Below, in pieces: positions 34,930 through 42,082 of a DNA stretch of 64,000 bases. The notes under the pieces are model-generated. The model was not told where the DNA came from and ran no database searches. It saw only the letters and a list, made by a program, of their open reading frames with translations. Within the stretch, counting starts at the first letter, position 1. Each line of letters opens with the position of its first letter. The translations under genes and the position numbers were made by a program. Origin of the DNA: an uncultured Tenacibaculum sp. (GTDB taxonomy: Bacteria; Bacteroidota; Bacteroidia; Flavobacteriales; Flavobacteriaceae); assembly GCA_947501615.1 (NCBI GenBank), contig CANMWK010000007.1, positions 1-64,000 of the forward strand, written 5' to 3'.

Positions 34930-35415
34930 TTAAGTTTTTTCTTTTTTCTTTTTCGCCTTTTCATCATCTGCAATAGCATACATAAAAAGTAGTGCTGTAA
35001 GTCCTATACCAGCTATGGCGTAGTTTTTTGTTTTCTTTTTCGCCGTTATGACAACTTCATCTAAATGCTCTGTTTGTTCTTGCAATGTTATGACCTTAGG
35101 TAATGCTGAGGCTAACAGGGTAATTGTGGTATAGCCTACAAAAGAAATACGTATCTGATCGTTTGGAGATGCCTGTAACTCATACATTCCCTTAGCATCG
35201 GGTAACGTTCCTGTGCCTTTAGTTACATTATATACATTGACGAGTCCTGCTTGAAAAGGAGCTTTAGTCCTACTGTCTATAATGATACCTTGTAATAAAA
35301 GTATCGGTGGTTTTTTCGTGTTCATGGTACAACCGCAATTTTTTGTGTCAAATTCTATTTGCTTAAGTTTTACTGAAGGACACGCCAAACCATAAATTGG
35401 TAAATCCGCTTCCAT
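34930..35415 (-). CDS. CarboxypepD_reg-like domain protein with C-terminal membrane helix
   Basis: A 161-aa protein. Residues ~40-125 form a carboxypeptidase-regulatory-like beta-sandwich (LQGIIIDSRTKAPFQAG, then GTLPDAKGMYEL, IRISFVGYTT and LDEVVITA), the domain usually found at the start of TonB-dependent receptors. A C-terminal helix (YAIAGIGLTALLFMYAIAD) and a Lys-rich tail follow. There is no signal peptide, so this is not a receptor; a membrane-bound structural or adhesion domain is likely. Three Cys lie near the N-terminus. Confidence 0.6.
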   Translation of the reverse strand: MEADLPIYGLACPSVKLKQIEFDTKNCGCTMNTKKPPILLLQGIIIDSRTKAPFQAGLVNVYNVTKGTGTLPDAKGMYELQASPNDQIRISFVGYTTITLLASALPKVITLQEQTEHLDEVVITAKKKTKNYAIAGIGLTALLFMYAIADDEKAKKKKEKT

Positions 35416-35445
35416 AATTTTCTTCTTTTTATTTAACTTTTTTCC

Positions 35446-36033
35446 TTACTCTTTTTCAAATGTCCAACCTGCGCTTTCAATACGAGATTTTACAATAGTA
35501 TACACCTCACCATCGGAAGGTTCTAACTCACTTTTCAACCAGTACACAAGGTCTCTGGGTTGATAGTTGTCTAAGTGTCTAAAGATGCCAACTGGAGGAG
35601 AATTCCAGCCGTTGTAATTCTTATTGCCAAAAGCCTCATAGACCAGTTTAAAATCTTCACCTGTTTTGAGCTGTAAAAACACCTGTTTTATGGTCTGTTC
35701 ATCTGTTCCATAAAAGGGAGCCATATGATTACTAGCATCTAGTAATTGTTGTGCAAACTGCTGTGACTGTGTTTTACTAATCGTAGTTTTTTTAAGATCA
35801 ATTGGTAAATCAATGTTCACCTGCTCCGACTGCTCTTTAAATACACTGGCAATTCCTGTTTTAGTTTTTTTTATCAAATACCAACCTAAAACAGCACCCC
35901 CCACCATCAGTAATGGCGTTTTATAGGCTATGATAAAATCGCTGACAGTATTGGCATTATCGCCTAGTTTTTTAAGCGACTGTTTTTTTGCAATTTCCCC
36001 CGTTTTTCTCGATAGTATCTTTTTCTTTTTCAT
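35446..36033 (-). CDS. Membrane protein of the leftward operon, 195 aa
   Basis: A Lys-rich N-terminus (~35 residues), one membrane helix (TPLLMVGGAVLGWYLIKK, near 39-56) and a soluble C-terminal domain (~85-195) containing HMAPFYGTDEQTIKQVFLQLKT, a conserved-looking helical region. No family is recognised. The single-helix topology is shared with most neighbours. Confidence 0.5.
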   Translation of the reverse strand: MKKKKILSRKTGEIAKKQSLKKLGDNANTVSDFIIAYKTPLLMVGGAVLGWYLIKKTKTGIASVFKEQSEQVNIDLPIDLKKTTISKTQSQQFAQQLLDASNHMAPFYGTDEQTIKQVFLQLKTGEDFKLVYEAFGNKNYNGWNSPPVGIFRHLDNYQPRDLVYWLKSELEPSDGEVYTIVKSRIESAGWTFEKE

Positions 36034-36041
36034 AGCTTTTT

Positions 36042-36197
36042 TTATTTCAAAAAGCCTTTGACTGCTCCGTATTTAATAGGACATGTAAAATAACTTTTTG
36101 CTTTTTCATTTTGTGCTAAAGATGCCATTCGAATCAGCACCTTATCTGGTAAATTTGCAAGTACTGCTAATGCTTCTTGCTTATTCTGTATCTTCAT
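36042..36197 (-). CDS. Small protein, 51 aa
   Basis: From the ATG at 36197 (MKIQNKQEALAVLANLPDKV) the protein has 51 aa; the frame opens at 36239 with a less likely start. It is a helical protein with one Cys, no membrane segment and no recognised family. It overlaps the end of the 288-aa gene by 17 bp, which suggests coupling. Confidence 0.5.
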   Translation of the reverse strand: MKIQNKQEALAVLANLPDKVLIRMASLAQNEKAKSYFTCPIKYGAVKGFLK

Positions 36198-37047
36198 AAT
36201 TTTGTTCTTTTTCTTCGATATAATTCGCAGTGTAGGCAATCAAATCTTCTTTCCAATGGTCTAGTAAATAGTTAAAAAATAGTATCTGTTCATCACTAGC
36301 TCCATGGGTAGACAACTTTTGTATAAATGCCTTATGTACTTGTGATATATTGGGGCTAGATAATCCTGTTTGTGGACTCGTACCATGGTTTGCTCCAGCC
36401 ACTTCCAAAACTTTGGGAATCATTCCCCCTAATGTTTCCATGGTCTTTTCAAAGGCAGGGGTTTCTAAAAAACTTTTCTTTTTTAAAAGCTCTCGTTCCA
36501 CCCGTAGTTCCTCTCGCTCTTTTGCTGTATCTAATTTTAATTTGAGGGAACTATTTTTTTCTTCCAATGAGCGGTTGCGAGAACGTAGATCTTTTACACG
36601 TTCTTTTAACTCCTGTACTTGTTCCTTATAATCTGCCGAGCGTTCCGCCTCCACCATTTTTGCTACCAACTCAGGTGTGCCTAAAAAATGATGTGTATTT
36701 GATGTGATTGGCATTGCGCCCTCTGTCCCTCTATATTCCTGCTCGTTCATATCTGTTACTATTAAATCCTCTGTGATTCGTTGTACGAGGTGGTAGGTTG
36801 TTTTTGTAGGACTACCATATATTTTCTGTAAAGTAAATACCACCTGTGTATCAAAACCTTTTTCGGGTAATGCTTGTAAAAAATTAGCTATTGAACCATA
36901 TTTTTGCACGATCTCTTCCAGACTGAATGCATAACGTCTTTTACTGCCTTTCTTGGCGAGCTTACTACCGTCTTTTTCAATCTTGACAACATGCTGTGGG
37001 GATGCTGTTAAATGATCGGTTAATATGTTTACTAGTTTATTTTTCAC
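36181..37047 (-). CDS. Coiled-coil protein, 288 aa
   Basis: A soluble protein with an alpha/beta N-terminal domain (~1-110, beginning with basic residues), a long coiled coil (~132-185, rich in Arg, Glu, Leu) and a helical C-terminal domain (~225-280). There is no membrane helix, unlike most of the operon. It could be a scaffold, a DNA-binding or an assembly protein. It overlaps its neighbours by 11 and 17 bp. Confidence 0.5.
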   Translation of the reverse strand: MKNKLVNILTDHLTASPQHVVKIEKDGSKLAKKGSKRRYAFSLEEIVQKYGSIANFLQALPEKGFDTQVVFTLQKIYGSPTKTTYHLVQRITEDLIVTDMNEQEYRGTEGAMPITSNTHHFLGTPELVAKMVEAERSADYKEQVQELKERVKDLRSRNRSLEEKNSSLKLKLDTAKEREELRVERELLKKKSFLETPAFEKTMETLGGMIPKVLEVAGANHGTSPQTGLSSPNISQVHKAFIQKLSTHGASDEQILFFNYLLDHWKEDLIAYTANYIEEKEQNYEDTE

Positions 37048-37351
37048 AATACAAATACCTAACTATGGCTTTCTTTTTCTCTTTTTCGTTAAACTCTACA
37101 AGCTCACTATACTCTGTAAATTCAAATTGTATACTTCCTTTGGTAATGGGGTAATTAGAACTGATAACAAAAGGTTTGTCATGAGCTACAATACGTTGTC
37201 CTGAACCGTCTTTTACTAAAAGCGGCACACTTTGGCTTACTACCTGTACCTCTAACTTTACAATGCCTCTGCATTTCTCTTTCTTGGCAAAATCAATTTG
37301 AAAATCATCTGTATAGGTCTCAACTGCATATCCAACACTTAGCATTAACAT
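37037..37351 (-). CDS. Small beta-rich protein, 104 aa
   Basis: From ATG 37351 (MLMLSVGYAVETYTDDF) the protein is mostly short beta strands (GIVKLEVQVVSQSVPLLVK; FVISSNYPITKGSIQFEFTEY). It has no signal or membrane helix. Size and composition suit a small capsid, spike or minor structural subunit, but nothing in the sequence proves it. It overlaps the 150-aa gene by 7 bp. Confidence 0.5.
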   Translation of the reverse strand: MLMLSVGYAVETYTDDFQIDFAKKEKCRGIVKLEVQVVSQSVPLLVKDGSGQRIVAHDKPFVISSNYPITKGSIQFEFTEYSELVEFNEKEKKKAIVRYLYCEK

Positions 37352-37797
37352 GCGCAATTATCGGTTTCAATCACAAAGACGAACTCTCCTAAAATAGGCG
37401 TTCCCATAAGGGTTTCCCATGCAATGAAAATCACTTCATTTTTACTTTCAAAATCCAATTCTTTGAACCCTAAACCATATCCACCGCTTTTATGCTGATA
37501 ATCTTGTATATCGGTAGGCTCTGTAAGCAAATGCCCTCTACTATCTTTTATGGTAATATTGGTATGTGATAGTACTGTGCTTGGTGAAAATGTAAGATAA
37601 TTATCACCTATGTCATAAGGGGAAATTGGACTCTCTGAGGTATAGGAAATAAAATAAACTCCTGTTACTTTTCCTGAAGGAATGGTATCGCTTGTTTCAT
37701 TTATCAAATACTCGCTAAAGTCTTTTCCTAGAAATGAATTTGTATCTAATTTCAATAGCTCTTTATTTACCTTAATGCGTTTAAATATCCTTTTCAT
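37345..37797 (-). CDS. Beta-rich protein, 150 aa, with CAC tail
   Basis: A soluble protein of predicted beta structure (VTGVYFISYTSESPISPYDIG, then NEVIFIAWETLMGTPILGEFVFVIE) with an unusual C-terminal Cys-Ala-Cys. Together with the 104-aa and 195-aa proteins it makes a set of three small beta proteins in a row, the sort of set found for jelly-roll capsid and spike subunits in tailless phages. That role is inferred. Confidence 0.5.
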   Translation of the reverse strand: MKRIFKRIKVNKELLKLDTNSFLGKDFSEYLINETSDTIPSGKVTGVYFISYTSESPISPYDIGDNYLTFSPSTVLSHTNITIKDSRGHLLTEPTDIQDYQHKSGGYGLGFKELDFESKNEVIFIAWETLMGTPILGEFVFVIETDNCAC

Positions 37798-37814
37798 TTA
37801 ATTTTTGTTTATAG

Positions 37815-37842
37815 GACTTTGCGCCATGGAAAGCGCAAAGTC
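37815..37842 (-). other. Stable intercistronic hairpin
   Basis: GACTTTGCGC (37815-37824) pairs perfectly with GCGCAAAGTC (37833-37842), a GC-containing 10-bp stem with an 8-nt loop. It lies between the 195-aa and 150-aa genes. There is no T-run on the minus strand, so it is more likely an RNA-stabilising or processing hairpin than a terminator. Confidence 0.65.
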
Positions 37843-37863
37843 TGAGTTTATAAAAACAGGGAG

Positions 37864-38451
37864 TTATCGTTTTTGATAAGTCACAAAACCTGACAATCGT
37901 GCCGAAGTAAAAAGGGCTTTGCCAGCCTCTAAATTCAATCTTGCACCTTCTGGGTATTGAATCTCTATCTCGGTAATGGTATCGTCTTCTAATAAGGCAA
38001 ATGAACCCAACTTAAAATAATGACTCCCATTTTCTGTAGCCGCTAGAATATCACTAATAGGTAACTCTATTAAAATCTCATTCTTTTGCTTGACTACTAA
38101 GGTAGATTGCATTAGTACATTAGGCATTTTCACTAGACTATATGCCACGTCTTGCTCTGGAGTTGTAGCATTATCAATAGCGTATTTTATAGTAATACCA
38201 CTAGCAACAAAAACACGACCTTTGACAAGGCTATTACCGTCAAAATTGGTTACTCCTCGTTTAGCTACTGACGAACCCGTAAGTAAGGCAACTGTACCTC
38301 CTACATCTACTTTTTTATTGGCGTATAAAAAACTAGGCATGGGCTTCATCGCTGTAATGTTCCATTTCTCATTCTCTTTACGCATCGAGTTTTTATATTT
38401 TAAATACTCTGTGATTCTTAAATACGGTTCTTCGTTTCTTAAAAAATTCAT
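37864..38451 (-). CDS. Candidate capsid protein, 195 aa, beta-rich
   Basis: A soluble protein without signal or membrane helix. After ~30 residues it is nearly all alternating beta strands and turns (VDVGGTVALLTGSS, GRVFVASGITIKYAID, LVVKQKNEILIELPIS, HYFKLGSFALLEDD), compatible with a single jelly roll. It is the only gene in the operon followed by a strong stem (37815-37842), as would suit a highly expressed major structural protein. I infer, without homology, that it is the most likely major capsid protein. Confidence 0.45.
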   Translation of the reverse strand: MNFLRNEEPYLRITEYLKYKNSMRKENEKWNITAMKPMPSFLYANKKVDVGGTVALLTGSSVAKRGVTNFDGNSLVKGRVFVASGITIKYAIDNATTPEQDVAYSLVKMPNVLMQSTLVVKQKNEILIELPISDILAATENGSHYFKLGSFALLEDDTITEIEIQYPEGARLNLEAGKALFTSARLSGFVTYQKR

Positions 38452-38487
38452 CTTTCTTTTTCTATTTTAATTATTTGTTGTTGTTAA

Positions 38488-38904
38488 TTAGCCTGCAAAT
38501 TCTCCCACTTCTTCATAGCTGATATCATCAGCAATAAAATCATAATTTGGATGGGTATAACTGGATAAAAAGTTAGTACTATCCAGTCCTACATAATCAT
38601 CATAGGGGTTTCCTAAAGCCTGTGCCATAACTTTGCTGTCTTTTAGCTTATCACCCAACCAATCTTTTAATAGATAGCCTGCTTGGGTGACAGCAGTAGA
38701 AATGGCGATATCTTGGGCGATTTTCTTACCTGTAGTTTTTCTGTTTAAAGTAGCTGCCCCTGCAATTCCGCCTACAACTAAACCCCATCTTTTCAACGAG
38801 GTGTTTTTTATCGGTACATGCTCAACTGCCAAGCGTGAACCTACAGCCCCGACGGTTAAACTCGCCACACTCACTAGGGAGCTTATCAATTGTTCTTTTT
38901 TCAT
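38488..38904 (-). CDS. Membrane protein, 138 aa
   Basis: Two moderately hydrophobic, Gly/Ala-rich segments (near 8-26 and 42-56) are followed by a helical region and an acidic C-terminus (ADDISYEEVGEFAG). It could be a hairpin membrane protein of a virion or cell membrane. No family is recognised. It lies 5 bp after the 142-aa gene. Confidence 0.5.
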   Translation of the reverse strand: MKKEQLISSLVSVASLTVGAVGSRLAVEHVPIKNTSLKRWGLVVGGIAGAATLNRKTTGKKIAQDIAISTAVTQAGYLLKDWLGDKLKDSKVMAQALGNPYDDYVGLDSTNFLSSYTHPNYDFIADDISYEEVGEFAG

Positions 38905-38909
38905 AACGT

Positions 38910-39338
38910 TTACTTTTTATTGATTAAATAAATAATTGTTCCAAATGCCAATACGGATGCCGTACCAATCCCCAAATACAATAATGTGTTGTCCTTTTTA
39001 GGTGGGGCTTGGTTTCTAAATTGCAATTCCATTACACGTACTAAATTGTCAACCGATGTTTTATTGGCTTGTGCCTGTTGTTCTAACTTAGCTAGTAATT
39101 GTGGTGCAATATTTTGTTGTCCTCCATTAGCGTTTTGAACATATACGGGTTTTCCATTTTTTGCCTGTTCAATCTGTGTCCAAGTACCACCAATGGTATT
39201 TAAAATTCCCATAAGGTTTGCACCATCCCAAAAACTACCATCGCCGTTTAATCCGTTTTGTCTCCCTGACAGATACCCGCCTTGGGCTTTCTGCTCTTCT
39301 TCTTGGGCGATTAAAAAATGTGTTTGTATTAAATCCAT
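38910..39338 (-). CDS. Protein with C-terminal membrane anchor, 142 aa
   Basis: An N-terminal Gly/Gln-rich part (QEEEQKAQGGYLSGRQNGLNG in outline), a central helical segment (~75-105), and a C-terminal membrane helix (LLYLGIGTASVLAFGTIIYLI) ending in NKK. There is no signal peptide, so the bulk stays on the cytoplasmic or virion-interior side. It is the same tail-anchor design as the 235-aa and 518-aa proteins upstream. Confidence 0.5.
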   Translation of the reverse strand: MDLIQTHFLIAQEEEQKAQGGYLSGRQNGLNGDGSFWDGANLMGILNTIGGTWTQIEQAKNGKPVYVQNANGGQQNIAPQLLAKLEQQAQANKTSVDNLVRVMELQFRNQAPPKKDNTLLYLGIGTASVLAFGTIIYLINKK

Positions 39339-39351
39339 AGCTCTTTTTCAA

Positions 39352-40059
39352 TTAAACCTTTACTGCTTTTCTTTTTCTTTTCGGACTGCTTCGATGCACA
39401 TAGACTACAGCACTTACCAGTGCCAAACCGCCCACAATAGGAATTGCATTTTCTTTGAGTTTCCCTACAATGGATTTTGTCCTTGCGTTTTGTGTCTTTA
39501 TCGGGTGCTGATTAGGGGTGGTAACCACCTTGTTATCCCGCTCTGCTTTATATCGAGCAATCTTTTCACGGAGTACAACAATCTGCCCTTTAATCGCCTC
39601 TAATTTGGTACGGTTACTTGCCAGTACACTGTTGGCTGTTTTAATTCCTTGGCGTTGCTGATTCTCTAGTGTTTGAAATGCTCCTTTTACCTGACCTAAT
39701 GATTTTTCTGCATTACGCAAACTCTCTTCTGCTTTCTTTCTTTTGGAAACCGCACCGTTACACCATGCGCCAAGCCCTAATGCATCTGCAATCCCCTTTT
39801 CTTGATTGAGTTTTATTTGTTCATTTTTAATCTCTTGTTCTAAACGTCTTACTTCTCTTTTTAGCGATTCCCACTCAGCGGCTTGTTTACCATTTTTAAG
39901 GGATTGCATTTTTTTATCCCATTCTGATTTTTGCGCCCAAACGCCTTTGGCTTGGTTGTTTAATCGGTCTGCAATTCCATTGGAAGGACAAAACCCATCG
40001 AACCAACCATTAAGCCCTGTAGTAACACTTGTATTAATTGTGTCAAATTCTTCATTCAT
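39352..40059 (-). CDS. Coiled-coil protein with C-terminal membrane anchor, 235 aa
   Basis: The N-terminal 40 residues contain two Cys and Trp-rich motifs (GWFDGFCPSNG). Two coiled coils follow (~55-85 and ~105-185), then a C-terminal membrane helix (AIPIVGGLALVSAVVYV, near 205-222) with a very basic end (SSPKRKRKAVKV). It could bridge a membrane to DNA or capsid. It overlaps the transglutaminase-like gene by 4 bp. Confidence 0.5.
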   Translation of the reverse strand: MNEEFDTINTSVTTGLNGWFDGFCPSNGIADRLNNQAKGVWAQKSEWDKKMQSLKNGKQAAEWESLKREVRRLEQEIKNEQIKLNQEKGIADALGLGAWCNGAVSKRKKAEESLRNAEKSLGQVKGAFQTLENQQRQGIKTANSVLASNRTKLEAIKGQIVVLREKIARYKAERDNKVVTTPNQHPIKTQNARTKSIVGKLKENAIPIVGGLALVSAVVYVHRSSPKRKRKAVKV

Positions 40060-41612
40060 AACTGTTCTCTTTTTTTAAAATACACATACAATAAAGCCGA
40101 TAAAAGCCCTCCGATTCCCAATTGCATTTTTAAAGCTTTGCGTTTTTTTGCGCTTTTATCCTCTGCAATGGTTTGGGCAAATCGTGCTTTATAATCTCTA
40201 AGGGCAAGCTCATTAGCTGTTAATACTCCTTTTGCTTGCTCTTTTAAAAATGCGACATAGTTACTATCGTATTTCAGCCAAACACGGTACATCTCTCGTT
40301 GTAAAGGCTGTTCAAAATAGTAGAGCATTTCGCCTCCCAAATCCGCCTTTGCTCGTAAATCGCTAACCTTGTTAAGTAGTGGAGTGATTTCTTGTTCATA
40401 AGCATGTTCCCGACCGTCTGCATACCGCTGTTTTAAATGGTTTATGTTACTAGTTAGCCAACTATGGATATTTGCCTCAAATGGAAATATCGGATCTATA
40501 CCATAGGGGTTCGCCTCTTTTCTAAGCACAATAAAACGATAGTCCGCTTGTATAGGGTTGGTATCATTAGGTACTACAAAATAAAGCGTACGACTATTTA
40601 CATTTGCTGTTTTGGTAAATTCCTCTACTGTAAAATGTGGATTGCGTGTTGTAAACTCCTTGTAAAAGTTATCGATAAAGGTTTTTAATTTCTCAGCAAA
40701 TGCTAAAGCGTGAGCTAATGTTTCACCATCGCAATGCTCAAAAGAACTAAAAGCCGTTTCGTTGCGTAAATGTGCAATCCCTAGATCTACTTCTTTAAAA
40801 ATAGCATTGAACAAATGTTGTATTCTTGCCCTATTTCTAAATAGGATAGCCTCGCCTAAATCATTAATCTTGATTTGTAATTTATCTTTTAAATCTCGAC
40901 GTATTTTAAGCTCCACTACAGCGGCATCATAAACAGCACCACTACAAGAGTTCATTTCTGCAATAAATTCATCTACAGCGTAGTTTACTAGTTTTCCTAC
41001 GCCTTGAATCACCGAAGCCCCCACCGCTCCCGATAATCCAGTAGCACTGGCTGACATAAAAACATCATCAGCCTTATATATCTCTTGCTCTTCAAATGTT
41101 TGTAATGTACCGTCAATAGTATAGTAACCGTCTTTTATATTGTATGTATCTTGATTTTTCGGAACAATTACATAAACATGACTATAGCCCTCTTCCTTGT
41201 GGGTTGCAACTCTACGCAGATAATGAGAAACACCACAATTCAGTAATATACAGCTTGCAAAAATGCTATAACTCTTACAATCCAAACCCTTATCACGACT
41301 AGCCCATGCACAAGCAGGACTTCGTAATAACTGGTCGTACTCATCTATTTTATATTGTAGGTGTGAGTACAAAAAACCGTGTAACTTCTTACATAATTTT
41401 GAAAGCGATAGGTGGGTAAATTCTTTTTGAGAAAGTTTCTTGGTATGGTGTTGGTACTTTCTTGCCCAAAGTGCCATACTATCAATAGTTACCTTAGTAT
41501 TACCAGTAGCTAATTTTGTACTTGAACAATCACTAAAGGGCATAAGACTATTGTACTTACTACCCTTTTGGATTGGTCTGTATAATATGGAATTTATTGA
41601 TTTACTATTCAC
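40056..41612 (-). CDS. Transglutaminase-like protein with C-terminal membrane anchor
   Basis: A 518-aa protein, first of the leftward operon. A transglutaminase-like Cys-His-Asp triad is visible: Cys112 in DKGLDCKSYSIFAS, His145 in EGYSHVYVIV and Asp167 in YYTIDGT. Bacterial members of this fold are mostly peptidases or amide-bond enzymes. A helical central part (~220-490) and a C-terminal membrane helix (GIGGLLSALLYVYFKK) follow. The start is GTG at 41612. There is no signal peptide. In a virus it could mature or crosslink structural proteins or open the cell envelope. Confidence 0.65.
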   Translation of the reverse strand: MNSKSINSILYRPIQKGSKYNSLMPFSDCSSTKLATGNTKVTIDSMALWARKYQHHTKKLSQKEFTHLSLSKLCKKLHGFLYSHLQYKIDEYDQLLRSPACAWASRDKGLDCKSYSIFASCILLNCGVSHYLRRVATHKEEGYSHVYVIVPKNQDTYNIKDGYYTIDGTLQTFEEQEIYKADDVFMSASATGLSGAVGASVIQGVGKLVNYAVDEFIAEMNSCSGAVYDAAVVELKIRRDLKDKLQIKINDLGEAILFRNRARIQHLFNAIFKEVDLGIAHLRNETAFSSFEHCDGETLAHALAFAEKLKTFIDNFYKEFTTRNPHFTVEEFTKTANVNSRTLYFVVPNDTNPIQADYRFIVLRKEANPYGIDPIFPFEANIHSWLTSNINHLKQRYADGREHAYEQEITPLLNKVSDLRAKADLGGEMLYYFEQPLQREMYRVWLKYDSNYVAFLKEQAKGVLTANELALRDYKARFAQTIAEDKSAKKRKALKMQLGIGGLLSALLYVYFKKREQL

Positions 41613-41633
41613 CGCTTTTTCTTTTTCTTACCT

Positions 41634-41641
41634 CAAAAGTA
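41634..41641 (-). promoter_or_regulatory. Promoter -7 box of the leftward operon
   Basis: CAAAAGTA reads TACTTTTG on the minus strand, a TAnnTTTG match 22 bp before the GTG start at 41612. No clear -33 element is seen. Confidence 0.45.
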
Positions 41642-41753
41642 TAGAGAAGAAAAAGGGTGTTTTTAAGATTGAAAAGGTTTAGAGAAAGTATGATAAAATA
41701 AATTATAATTAACAAAGATTAAGTACCTTTTGACACTTTAAAATTAAATTATA

Positions 41754-41933
41754 ATGAACAACAATTACAGAATTTTACATGGTGAAAGTTTTTCTGAACT
41801 TGAAAATAAAGTAAATAAATTAATAGAAATAGGTTTTGAACCAACAGGAGGTATTCACATTATTAAAGATCATTATAATCCTGTAAATTTAACTTATTCT
41901 CAAGCTATGTATAAAAAGCAAATTCAAAAATGA
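41754..41933 (+). CDS. DUF1737-like small protein
   Basis: A 59-aa protein with the pattern of DUF1737: NKVNKLIEIGFEPTGGIHII, then a C-terminal YSQAMYKK, where YxQA is the family signature. The function of the family is unknown. It is too short for most gene callers. It lies 149 bp before the restriction-modification gene, on the same strand, and may belong to that cargo. Confidence 0.7.
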   Translation: MNNNYRILHGESFSELENKVNKLIEIGFEPTGGIHIIKDHYNPVNLTYSQAMYKKQIQK

Positions 41934-42017
41934 TATACTCCCTAAATATAGAACATCTTATGAATTTGTTCTTTACTTTAGTAGTCTGAATTAAATCAAT
42001 CAAAAATTTTAAAATAA

Positions 42018-42037
42018 ATATTGGACAAACCCAATAT
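42018..42037 (+). other. Hairpin upstream of the nuclease-methylase gene
   Basis: ATATTGG (42018-42024) pairs with CCAATAT (42031-42037) around a 6-nt loop, 45 bp before the start. It could be an operator for autoregulation or an RNA stem; no controller gene is adjacent. Confidence 0.35.
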
Positions 42038-42082
42038 AAATAGAATTCTAACAATTTTTAATTGAAAGAAAAACATTTTGTA

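Noticed and set aside
34930..35415. TonB-dependent receptor fragment
   Set aside because: It has the CarboxypepD_reg-like domain but no signal peptide or plug/barrel; it ends in its own membrane helix and is complete in length.
30885..41612. Conjugative or tailed-phage module
   Set aside because: ArdC is common on conjugative plasmids, but no relaxase, coupling ATPase, TraG/VirB4, terminase, portal or tail protein can be recognised.
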